Assembly (NCBI GenBank): GCA_004322045.1
Contig: SCRN01000034.1
Coordinates: 124,001-188,000 of the forward strand
DNA length: 64,000 bases
DNA from: Paraburkholderia sp.
Lineage (GTDB): Bacteria; Pseudomonadota; Gammaproteobacteria; Burkholderiales; Burkholderiaceae
Direction: 5' to 3'
In this document: positions 23,881-30,874 of the stretch, one piece after another
How the letters are laid out: each line of letters opens with the position of its first letter
Numbering within the stretch: the first letter of the stretch is position 1
The notes under the pieces: generated by a model
Told to the model about the DNA's origin: nothing
The model's input: the letters and a program-made list of their open reading frames with translations, nothing else
Databases searched by the model: none
Made by a program: the position numbers and the translations under genes

Positions 23881-24144
23881 TTAGTTGAAGACGCCCGCCT
23901 TCAGGTCGTTCTCGAAGTCGACGATCCAGTGGCTGACGTGACCGCCATCGTAAAGCTTCACTGTATCCTTCCCCCGGAGCGCCACGGTGACTTCCCGCCG
24001 AATCGCGCCAACTGCGCCGCCCGCCGGATATTGATCTTCGTCGCGAACTTCAAACTCGGCGACAGTGCGCCCGTGCCTCTTGCACACAGCCGCAAAATCG
24101 TCCTGTTCGTCCTGCCGGAACTCATGAAGTAGATGGTTTGCCAT
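23881..24144 (-). CDS. MANHLL-type 87-residue protein, copy 2 of 2
   Basis: Same length as and nearly identical to the 16218-16481 protein (differences include Trp/Arg near residue 10, Gly/Arg at KxHGR, Leu/Val at GGxxGA, Thr/Lys at RGxDT). The spacer CGGAGAAAAGAGACGGAGGG is also shared with small changes. The second copy 7.7 kb away shows that leader-gene units duplicate. Function unknown. Confidence 0.72.
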   Translation of the reverse strand: MANHLLHEFRQDEQDDFAAVCKRHGRTVAEFEVRDEDQYPAGGAVGAIRREVTVALRGKDTVKLYDGGHVSHWIVDFENDLKAGVFN

Positions 24145-24170
24145 CACGCCCTCCGTCTCTTTTCTCCGTT

Positions 24171-24611
24171 CTATCTCTCGCTGGCTGAAGGTTCCTGCTT
24201 TCGATAAATCCACGGATACTGCTTTCGCAACTGATCTTGATACTCAGGCTCGTCTTTGGCCCATGTTTCCGCATCTTGCTCGTTGATGAATAGCGTCGTT
24301 GTCCCGTCGCCCCAGTCCTTCGTATGCCCACCTTGGCGGTAGCCATCGTAGTCGTTGTAGAGACATGTAAGCAAATGGTTCGCGTCAGCCTTCGGAAAGT
24401 GCTTGGCGACGACAGCAAGATACCTCTGTTCCGCTTGGCGCAAAGGGATCGGGTGCGGAGACTTTGCGAGGTAAAAGCGGGCAAGAGCCTTTTCGAACTG
24501 AACGAGTTCTTTTTCGGCGCCATCGCTAACCGCAGGCTCATTCTGCTTGGACGTGCGCTTCCAAGCCCAAATTCCCAAGACCGCCAACGCGATAATCACA
24601 ATGTACGCCAC
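24171..24611 (-). CDS. Membrane-anchored unknown protein, 146 residues
   Basis: Starts at GTG 24611 after AAAGGGGGAACT. An N-terminal membrane helix (YIVIIALAVLGIWAW) is followed by a soluble domain with KHFPKADANHLLTCLYNDYD, GYRQGGHTKDWGDGTTTLFI and a Trp/Tyr-rich end. GGAAAAC sits immediately after the vapC stop, 30 bases from this start, so here the leader string does not serve as the ribosome site. Confidence 0.58.
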   Translation of the reverse strand: MAYIVIIALAVLGIWAWKRTSKQNEPAVSDGAEKELVQFEKALARFYLAKSPHPIPLRQAEQRYLAVVAKHFPKADANHLLTCLYNDYDGYRQGGHTKDWGDGTTTLFINEQDAETWAKDEPEYQDQLRKQYPWIYRKQEPSASER

Positions 24612-24647
24612 AGTTCCCCCTTTGCGCTCTATGTTGTCCCTGTTTTC

Positions 24648-25052
24648 CTACTTGTTGAGCCAGTTTTCGAGCCTGATACCGGGATAGCTGGCAAAGTCGC
24701 GCTCGTTGTTGGTCACGAGAATAACGTCCAGCGCAATCGCGTGTGCGGCGATCAGTTTGTCAAGAGCATCCTTCTTTCGCTCGCGCGTCGCTTCGCGCAC
24801 AGGCCCGTAGGCCGTTGCTGCGGCAGCATCGAACGCGGCCACAGGAATATCTTCGATTAGAGCGGCGAGATTGCGGCGCTCGCGAGTTCGGTTCGCAGAC
24901 ACTACGACGCCGTATTCAAGTTCAGCGTAGGTCACTGCGGACATAACCACATCCCCGACGTAACACTGCGCAAATCGCTTCGCGACTTCTTCGGGCTGAT
25001 TCTTCATCAGGTAGATGCACATGTTCGTGTCCAGCATGAAGCGCGGCATCAC
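24648..25052 (-). CDS. vapC: VapC-type PIN ribonuclease toxin
   Basis: 134 residues. PIN domain: Asp8 in FMLDTNMCIYLM, Glu in TYAELEYGV, and the C-terminal acidic pair around KDALDKLIAAHAIALDVILV then TNNERDF. Length and motifs are normal for VapC. Its ATG overlaps the vapB stop by 4 bases (ATGA). It should cleave RNA (tRNA in studied members) when VapB is lost. It is the second gene of the array, so toxin-antitoxin autoregulation may control everything downstream. Confidence 0.88.
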   Translation of the reverse strand: MMPRFMLDTNMCIYLMKNQPEEVAKRFAQCYVGDVVMSAVTYAELEYGVVVSANRTRERRNLAALIEDIPVAAFDAAAATAYGPVREATRERKKDALDKLIAAHAIALDVILVTNNERDFASYPGIRLENWLNK

Positions 25053-25285
25053 AATCCCTCGCGCTCAGCCTGCTCTTGCTCGCCGCGCCCTTCTGCCATG
25101 AAATCCGGCCCGAATTTCGCGAACTTCTTGAGCACTCCTGCCAGCGGACGACGCGCCGGACGGATACGGATCTCATCGCCTACGCGCTCAATTTCGACTT
25201 CGACATCGCTGCGATCGTAAGCAAGGTCGGCCGGAATGCGAACGGCTTGCGAGTTGCCATTCTTGAAAACGCGGGTGGTATGCAT
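25049..25285 (-). CDS. vapB: VapB-type AbrB-fold antitoxin
   Basis: 78 residues from ATG 25285 (ribosome site GAAGGAACC). The N-terminal AbrB/MazE-like DNA-binding fold reads RVFKNGNSQAVRIPADLAY, followed by a C-terminal toxin-binding tail (GVLKKFAKFGPDFMAEGR). The longer reading from 25327 would run through the promoter, so it is rejected. It is the first gene of the minus-strand array, 31 bases downstream of a strong -10. Confidence 0.87.
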   Translation of the reverse strand: MHTTRVFKNGNSQAVRIPADLAYDRSDVEVEIERVGDEIRIRPARRPLAGVLKKFAKFGPDFMAEGRGEQEQAEREGL

Positions 25286-25315
25286 ATCGGTTCCTTCTGT
25301 GTGTACTGTGGATGT

Positions 25316-25344
25316 ACTATAAGCCATCCCGCACTCGATGTAAA
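25316..25344 (-). promoter_or_regulatory. Promoter of vapBC and probably of the whole array
   Basis: On the minus strand TTTACA (25339-25344) and TATAGT (25316-25321) are spaced by exactly 17 bases, a good sigma-70 promoter. It lies 30 bases before the vapB ATG. No other promoter of this quality was noticed inside the array, and most spacers there are too short to hold one. Confidence 0.65.
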
Positions 25345-25358
25345 TACGCGTATCTACA
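25339..25358. promoter_or_regulatory. Palindromic operator overlapping the -35 box
   Basis: TGTAAATACGCGTATCTACA is a 20-base palindrome with one mismatched pair (TGTA-N-ATACGCGTAT-N-TACA). It overlaps the -35 hexamer, the expected position for a VapB/VapBC autorepression operator. AGTACA direct repeats between the -10 and the start codon could be accessory sites. Confidence 0.55.
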
Positions 25359-25526
25359 TGGGCGGAGACTGCACTCCACGCCCTGACGCAGATCGAGCAA
25401 GGTCATGCCTCGGAACGAGCGCGCCTTGGGTCACTGTTACGAGGATGCTTGTATCCACGAGCGCAAAAACCGGTCTGCGAGGTGGAATTTTCGGCTTTCC
25501 TCGGAAAAGAATCGACGCTGCGCGAG

Positions 25527-25777
25527 CTATATGTAGATACGCTCAACCTCATCCAGACTGATGTCGTCACGACGTCGATCATAGAACTGTGTCGTGCGCG
25601 TTCACGCGTGATTGGCCATCGCCGCGGCGCTCTCGAGCGTGCCGCCGCTCTTCAGGTAGGCCGTGATGCCCGTCGCCCGGAACGTATGGTTGCCGATTTT
25701 CGTGGCAATCCCTGCAGCCACGGCACGGCGCCGGACCATTGCGTAGGCATTGGCCTGCGGCAGCGGCGTGGCGCTCA
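25527..25777 (-). pseudogene. C-terminal remnant of a phage-type tyrosine recombinase
   Basis: Reading leftwards from the end of the 1301-residue gene: PLPQANAYAMVRRRAVAAGI, then KIGNHTFRATGITAYLKSGG and TLESAAAMANHA, a TGA, then TRTTQFYDRRRDDISLDEVE and RIYI. This is the HxxR...H...Y end of an integrase, including the catalytic Tyr in QFYDRR. The N-terminal two thirds are absent and the TGA replaces a serine-type codon. It lies just upstream of the array promoter in the same orientation as the array. Confidence 0.7.
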
Positions 25778-28700
25778 GCGACGACGATACTGCCGGGACA
25801 GCATTCCACGAAACAATCTCCTGATGTGCCGCGGAAGGTGGCGACCATTACGACCGAAGACTCCCAGACGAGGGGCGAATACTTTCTTGAGTTCGTCTTC
25901 TGTGGCACGTCCGCCATAAGCAAGCACCTCGACAGCCATGACCGCATACCGACCCGTGGTCGATGGTGGTAGCTTCCTCACGGCCAGTCTCAGAAAATCG
26001 GCGCAGACCTTGACCCCCGACGAAAACATCAAGGTGGGACGCCGAAAACTCTGAAACGCGGCGCGCACGGCCGGGTGTACCTTGCCAGGCGTATGAGTGG
26101 CCAACTGCATCAGGTCCGGAGCGGCGACAGCTACGAAGTCATGATTGCCTAAAAGCTTCGAAGCCAAGCAATTGACGTAGGTGGAATGACTCAAACGGTC
26201 TCGTGCGAGAGCCTCGAGCCACACTGGCTGTAGCCCTGATGACTTCGCGACACCGACCGGAGCAGCCACCTGTCGCAGCCCTCCGTCTTCAGTAAGCAAC
26301 GCCGCCCCCCTCTCGAGACACAGAAGAATGCAATCCGCCGATGGATCATCGAGAATCTGCGCTAGTTCACGCAGTTCCCTAGATTGTTCCTCTGGGCCCG
26401 CCGTTGCAACTACCTCGCAGCAATCGTCAATGAACGCAAGCATCGAGCGTAAAAAGCTTGCCCGTTGATGCTGATATCGATTTGACAGTTCAACGATTCG
26501 AAGCCGGCCGTTGTGCTCGTGCATTGTCGTCGCACGATCGACAACGCGGCTTTTTTGTATGATTTCGAGTAGCTTTTGACGTTGTGATTCGGGTACAAGG
26601 GGCCGTCCGACCGTCTGCACGACGCTGTCGCCCGTTTTCTGAAGCACCACTTCAGCGATCGTGAAAAGATCGACCACAAAACGCTGGCCAGGCTGCTGGA
26701 TCGCGCTCTGCGCTGCATGCCGCTCATCCTCTGTTCCTAGGCCGACAAAAAGGGAAGCCTCTTTGTAAGGCCAGTCCAGTCGCAGAGTAACTGAGTCGGT
26801 GCCGATAAGCTGGGCGAGCAATCCGATCGGAATGCGGTGGTCCCGATATAGGGCGAAGGCCGCTTCAGCCTGCTCACGTCGCCGACGCGATTGCTGCAGA
26901 AGCATGTCAATGTCGAGCTCGCCGTCATTCTTGACAACCTTCATGCTCCAGACTGGACCACGCGTGTTAGCCACCGATGCGATGATGCCTCGCGCCTTCT
27001 CTACCGCGTAAGCAAAAAGGCTTACGATTCGCGCCACTTGCGCTTCGACTGTAGCGATTCCCCTAGTTACTGTGAGCGCGGATCCTGCTTCAGCTCCTTT
27101 CAGTTCTTGGGCGACGGCCGACGTAGAAGAGACTAGTTCAGGCCACGACTCGACCGGGTCGGCGTCGTCGTGGTCGATCGCTACCCACCAGCTCTCCGAT
27201 TGTGAACGCAGCTCGACGGCGCATCCTGGAACAACGCGCACAGGTACCTCGAGCGCCCGTAAGGACTTCGCAGCAAGTACCTGCATGAAGAGAAACCCGG
27301 CGACTTGGGAGTCGTTGGGATGCATCCTGAAGAGGCGGAACAATCGCTGCAGACCCTGCTCTGGAATCCCAGCGGCAACTTGCAGCTTTGCGAACTCCAG
27401 CTCCTGATCGACCCGGGCGTTCGCGAACGTCGGGTCGGTGGCCACGAAATGCCTCAAGCGCGCGATGTCGTTCAATCTGTAAAGTGCGTTTCCAAATCCC
27501 AAAGCGACATCGGCACGGATGGGGACTTCGGTGAGATCCGGCTCAAGTAAATCTCGCATGCGCGCCCAGTCCATCATGCGCGCCGCCAGGTTAATTTCGA
27601 TGTGCCTGACAAGTTGCTGGGTTCGATCCTCAGGCCGGAGCTTTTCGAGCGCGAGCAGAGCCTTCTTCCGCTGGTTCGACGAAACTAGACATTGAAGCCA
27701 ATTGGTAGTCAGTTCGTCAGCACAAGGATTCTCGATAAACCGCTCGTACAGGGACGCCGCTTCTACATACAATTCCACACGCATCAACAAATTTGCAACC
27801 TGCAACGCATCTGCACTTGCAATCTCATCTGGTAGCAGGGTGTTGCACGTACGCGCCTCGTGCTTCGCTTCATCGAAGCGCCCCGATCCGATCAACATAT
27901 CCGCGAAGACGACATGGCCGAAGACGTGATCTGGGCGTTGAGCGACGTAATGTTTTGCCTGGTCGAGTGCCGCCGCGTGGTCACCTTGCCGCCAGATCGC
28001 AACTGCGGCCAGTGGAGCAAGCTCGACGAGGCGCGCATCTTCCTCGGAGCGACGTGACACTACCCCCAGGATCTCTGCATTCCACGTGACGTCCCCCTGG
28101 TTCGCAGAGGCTTCAGCGAGTATCGCAAGGGCAGAAGGCGGGAGCAAATCCAGGCGATCCCTCGCGAGCGCTTTGAGGTTCTTTTTGTCGTTGTTTTCCA
28201 CCAGCTCGACTAGGCGGATGCGCAGCAGCTGCTCGAGAGCAGGATGCCGCATGAGAAGCTGCGCCGTGATTGCACGCGCACGATCTAGCTGCCCCAACAG
28301 TTTTAACGACGAGGTGATGTTGGTCGCCAGCTCCGCAGAAAGCTCCACGCTCTGAATCGACGCAAGCGTTTCGTTAAGTGGCTCGAACTGCTGCAGTGCA
28401 TCCTCAAGCGCTTCGCGATGCCCCTGCGGCATCTGGCCGAAGAAAGCCGCAACCGAACTAGGGCCGACCCACATTAAAGCCTCGGCCAGGTAGGCGCGTC
28501 GAGCTTCGAGAGATCCACCATCGAGCTCAATGCACTTCTTCAAAAGTTCGATGGCGGTCGCCTGATCGCCCTTGTCGCCATGAATACGCGCAAGCGAAAA
28601 CAGATAATCCGCCGTCTCGCGCGCTTCCGTCGGTACTGCATCGCCCTCCGGCTCCTCACCTTGCCGGAAGCGGACGTGTAGCCGCAACCCCCACAGCGCA

Positions 28701-29680
28701 CCGCTCGTCGGGAACCGGACCAAGGCTTCTTCGCACATCACCCCGGCAGTTTCAACCTTGTTCTGCAGCAGGTAAGCACGCACGCGGTTGATGTGTGCCC
28801 TCTCGTCATCTCGAGCGAATTCGAAGGCATTCAGGAACTCGGCCGCCGCCGGTTCGAGTCTGCCATCAATCAGATCAACGGCAGCGACATTGGTATGCCA
28901 CCGAAATCGGGAGAAGTCGTCGCGGAACAGACTTGGATCGCCCAGTTCCTCCAATAGTTTGCGTGCGTCGCGGGTTTTACCTTCACGCAACCTGTCGCGC
29001 ACATGATTGAGACTGACAACGATTCCAGGGTCCGCCTCATTACCCTTGGGCTCTGGACTCAACGAGCGGGCGCTGGACGTCTGTAGATCGGATAGCCCAC
29101 GCAATATGTCCACATGGCCCGCCTTCAGGACCTCGAACTCACGCTGTGACGTAGTCGCATGTTCCTCGGCTATTGACAGCACTGTCAGGACGTTTTCTTG
29201 CACATGGAGCAGCGCGCCGCCGGGGAACCCTGGTATGAAAGCCCGTCCGATCTCCGGAAACATCCGGATATGGGCCTGGATGGTGTTCCAGTACTCGACG
29301 GACACGCTGAATTTGCCCTGCCTCCGCCGGTGCTCGCTCAGTTCGTGCACCTGCCGAACGACATCTGCGTTTGCCGGTGCCGTTGTCGCGAAGGTCAGGT
29401 GTTCGATCGCGAGGTTGGCGTTATCCGCCTCCGTGACGTCGTCAGTGACCGTGCGCAGCGTGAACTTTTTCGCCTGGTAGTGCTTGCACTGGATGCCAGA
29501 GCTTATGCCCGTCGGACTTCGCCGGTCAGCGCCGAGCAGATCGACTCCGAACTGCGCCTGACCCGAGCGTCCCACCCGCATGAGACCAGGATCGTTGTAG
29601 ACGCGCTGGTACAGCATGCAACACATTGCCTCAAAATCTTCCTCAGTCTCGGGCCTTGCTAGTTCTGTATTTACAGGCAT
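25775..29680 (-). CDS. Mrr-like nuclease / TPR / PIN-like large protein
   Basis: 1301 residues. Residues about 12-140 form a restriction-endonuclease-like domain (FGVDLLGADRR with Asp47; SGIQCKHYQAKKF with Gln64-Cys-Lys66; later ATTAPANADVVRQVHELS). Residues about 220-840 are helical TPR-like repeats. Residues about 960-1200 resemble a PIN domain (FVVDLFTIAEVVLQ; ADCILLCLERGAALLTEDGG). No ATPase motif is visible. The N-terminal nuclease plus a long TPR scaffold recalls Avs-type and other phage sensors but lacks their STAND core. Codon use and GC are slightly lower than the chromosome. Its 3' end abuts an integrase remnant. A defence role is inference. Confidence 0.68.
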   Translation of the reverse strand: MPVNTELARPETEEDFEAMCCMLYQRVYNDPGLMRVGRSGQAQFGVDLLGADRRSPTGISSGIQCKHYQAKKFTLRTVTDDVTEADNANLAIEHLTFATTAPANADVVRQVHELSEHRRRQGKFSVSVEYWNTIQAHIRMFPEIGRAFIPGFPGGALLHVQENVLTVLSIAEEHATTSQREFEVLKAGHVDILRGLSDLQTSSARSLSPEPKGNEADPGIVVSLNHVRDRLREGKTRDARKLLEELGDPSLFRDDFSRFRWHTNVAAVDLIDGRLEPAAAEFLNAFEFARDDERAHINRVRAYLLQNKVETAGVMCEEALVRFPTSGALWGLRLHVRFRQGEEPEGDAVPTEARETADYLFSLARIHGDKGDQATAIELLKKCIELDGGSLEARRAYLAEALMWVGPSSVAAFFGQMPQGHREALEDALQQFEPLNETLASIQSVELSAELATNITSSLKLLGQLDRARAITAQLLMRHPALEQLLRIRLVELVENNDKKNLKALARDRLDLLPPSALAILAEASANQGDVTWNAEILGVVSRRSEEDARLVELAPLAAVAIWRQGDHAAALDQAKHYVAQRPDHVFGHVVFADMLIGSGRFDEAKHEARTCNTLLPDEIASADALQVANLLMRVELYVEAASLYERFIENPCADELTTNWLQCLVSSNQRKKALLALEKLRPEDRTQQLVRHIEINLAARMMDWARMRDLLEPDLTEVPIRADVALGFGNALYRLNDIARLRHFVATDPTFANARVDQELEFAKLQVAAGIPEQGLQRLFRLFRMHPNDSQVAGFLFMQVLAAKSLRALEVPVRVVPGCAVELRSQSESWWVAIDHDDADPVESWPELVSSTSAVAQELKGAEAGSALTVTRGIATVEAQVARIVSLFAYAVEKARGIIASVANTRGPVWSMKVVKNDGELDIDMLLQQSRRRREQAEAAFALYRDHRIPIGLLAQLIGTDSVTLRLDWPYKEASLFVGLGTEDERHAAQSAIQQPGQRFVVDLFTIAEVVLQKTGDSVVQTVGRPLVPESQRQKLLEIIQKSRVVDRATTMHEHNGRLRIVELSNRYQHQRASFLRSMLAFIDDCCEVVATAGPEEQSRELRELAQILDDPSADCILLCLERGAALLTEDGGLRQVAAPVGVAKSSGLQPVWLEALARDRLSHSTYVNCLASKLLGNHDFVAVAAPDLMQLATHTPGKVHPAVRAAFQSFRRPTLMFSSGVKVCADFLRLAVRKLPPSTTGRYAVMAVEVLAYGGRATEDELKKVFAPRLGVFGRNGRHLPRHIRRLFRGMLSRQYRRR

Positions 29681-30106
29681 GTCCGGCTCACATTTTTAGA
29701 TCGCCCGCCCCTGCGGGTCACTCACTTTAGCCTAGATCCGTCGCATCGCCAGTTCGAGACGTGGTCTGCAGTAGGGAGCCCCCTTCCCCAACTAAACAAA
29801 CGCGCCCACGATTATCTCGAACACGACGACGAGTTCGACGGTCGTGGCCTTACTGTCCCCGCAATCGGCGGCCGCCGTCTCGGCGAGTTCCTGCCTCCTC
29901 ATGAACGGTTCCTGTATAGCTGAAATCGCAATGACGCCAAGCTCCTGCCCGCTCCCGCGGAACACAACCGCCACATCTGATAACTACCCTTATCAGGCGT
30001 GTGCATTTTTGTTGTCAGATTTTCCGCGCTTCGGTAGGCTTCGCCCAAACGCCCGCCCGGCAAGGGATTGCGGGCGACGCCAAGATTCCATTTTGTGGGA
30101 TTGCCA
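29681..30106. other. Intergenic stretch between the divergent 1301-residue gene and the integrase locus
   Basis: No convincing gene; short minus-strand frames near 29792-29974 lack support. Divergent promoters for the flanking genes must lie here. It contains the right copy of the array-bracketing repeat and a perfect 7-base inverted repeat (see separate entry). Confidence 0.4.
29972..29997 (+). repeat. Right copy of the direct repeat, with a perfect CTGATAA/TTATCAG hairpin
   Basis: CACATCTGATAACT (29972-29985) repeats 8677-8690 exactly. Here it continues as ACCCTTATCAG, so CTGATAA (29977-29983) faces TTATCAG (29990-29996) across 6 bases. It lies about 110 bases before the conserved gene that precedes the integrase. 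It may be a recombinase binding site or an operator of the integrase operon. Confidence 0.5.
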
Positions 30107-30874
30107 ATGCCGCCGACTATCGACCCGACGAACCCCGAAGCCCTCTTGCGCGAACTGTTCGACGACGACCGCTGGGTCAAGGACCAGTTCGCCGCACATC
30201 TGAGCGAGCCGCTGATCGCGCTGTGCGAAGCGCTCGCCGCGTGCTTTCGGTTGCAGACTCAGATCAACGAGGCGGCCGACCGTGTGGAAACGAGGCGCAA
30301 CGCGCTCGTCGGCGGCTTTACGTTCGGCGTGCTTGACGATCTTGTAACCGCCACGAAGCTCCTCTTGACGGGCAAGTTGCCCGCCGCGGGCAATTTGATG
30401 CGGCAGGTCGTCGAGGGCATCGCGATGTCGATCCTGTGCTCGACGGACGAGTTGTTGGTGATCGAGATGAACAAGAACCAGGGTGCGGTTCGCGCGCGCT
30501 ATTGGGAAAAGCTGTGGGCCGACGACAGGCGCACAGAAGGGGTTCGCGCCGTCCAGCAGTTGGAATGGAACGCCGGCACGCTCGGAGTGGCGGCCGCCGC
30601 GATCGAGCAGCTGCGCCGCGCGAAAAAGCACTACAACGCCTTCAGTCACTGCGGCAAGGTGACGATCGCCAGCCGGGTATCCCTCAAAGAAGTCGGTAAG
30701 GTGTATATGGGCGGCCACTTCGACCCGGCCAAGCTGGAGGCCTATCGGGTCGAACTGGACAGTCGGATCGGCCTGTGCCGTGTGCTACCGCAGTTCATGG
30801 AGCGCATGCTCGCGAGCATCACGGCGCCAGTCCTTGACGCCGCCGGACCGATGCAGCAAGCAGAACCGGCATGA
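30107..30874 (+). CDS. Conserved unknown protein paired with the integrase
   Basis: 255 residues from ATG 30107 (TTG 30068 would add 13). Helical: NPEALLRELFDDDRWVKDQF, LPAAGNLMRQVVEGIAMSIL, AKKHYNAFSHCGKVTIASRV with YNxFSHxGxxTI, a pattern recalling AbiV/HEPN-like or DUF-type helical bundles. It overlaps the integrase start by 4 bases, so the two form an operon. From memory this gene pair recurs in Burkholderiaceae. A recombination accessory role is possible; no domain assignment is secure. Confidence 0.62.
   Translation: MPPTIDPTNPEALLRELFDDDRWVKDQFAAHLSEPLIALCEALAACFRLQTQINEAADRVETRRNALVGGFTFGVLDDLVTATKLLLTGKLPAAGNLMRQVVEGIAMSILCSTDELLVIEMNKNQGAVRARYWEKLWADDRRTEGVRAVQQLEWNAGTLGVAAAAIEQLRRAKKHYNAFSHCGKVTIASRVSLKEVGKVYMGGHFDPAKLEAYRVELDSRIGLCRVLPQFMERMLASITAPVLDAAGPMQQAEPA

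Larger units (their letters stand above)
10329..24648 (-). repeat. Recurring A-rich leader (GGAAAAC) at array junctions
   Basis: Read on the minus strand, exact GGAAAAC occurs at about 18 gene junctions: plus-strand GTTTTCC at 10329, 13027, 13572, 14977, 15489, 15931, 16208, 16638, 17573, 18214, 18695, 19192, 21921, 22391, 22649, 23141, 23871 and 24642. GGAAAAA or GGAAAAT replaces it at about ten more (12.31, 12.50, 15.26, 16.50, 17.21, 20.11, 20.36, 20.49, 21.31, 21.52 kb). It is usually 1-8 bases from the start and often begins with the stop TAG. Only GGA pairs with the anti-Shine-Dalgarno, so the conservation exceeds what initiation needs. Confidence 0.75.

Noticed and set aside
10329-24648. 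Recurring GTTTTCC string as a CRISPR array
   Set aside because: The repeats are 7 bases, spaced by 120-800 bases, and the intervals are protein-coding.
9906-25285. Classic integron cassette array
   Set aside because: No attC-like inverted repeats were seen between genes and no intI; only the leader string is shared.
9906-25285. Intact prophage
   Set aside because: No capsid, tail, terminase, portal or lysis genes were recognised; only small early-type or accessory proteins.
25340-25526. A second VapC start (ALVDTSILV-like string) upstream of vapB
   Set aside because: Only about ten suggestive residues and no continuation of the PIN fold.
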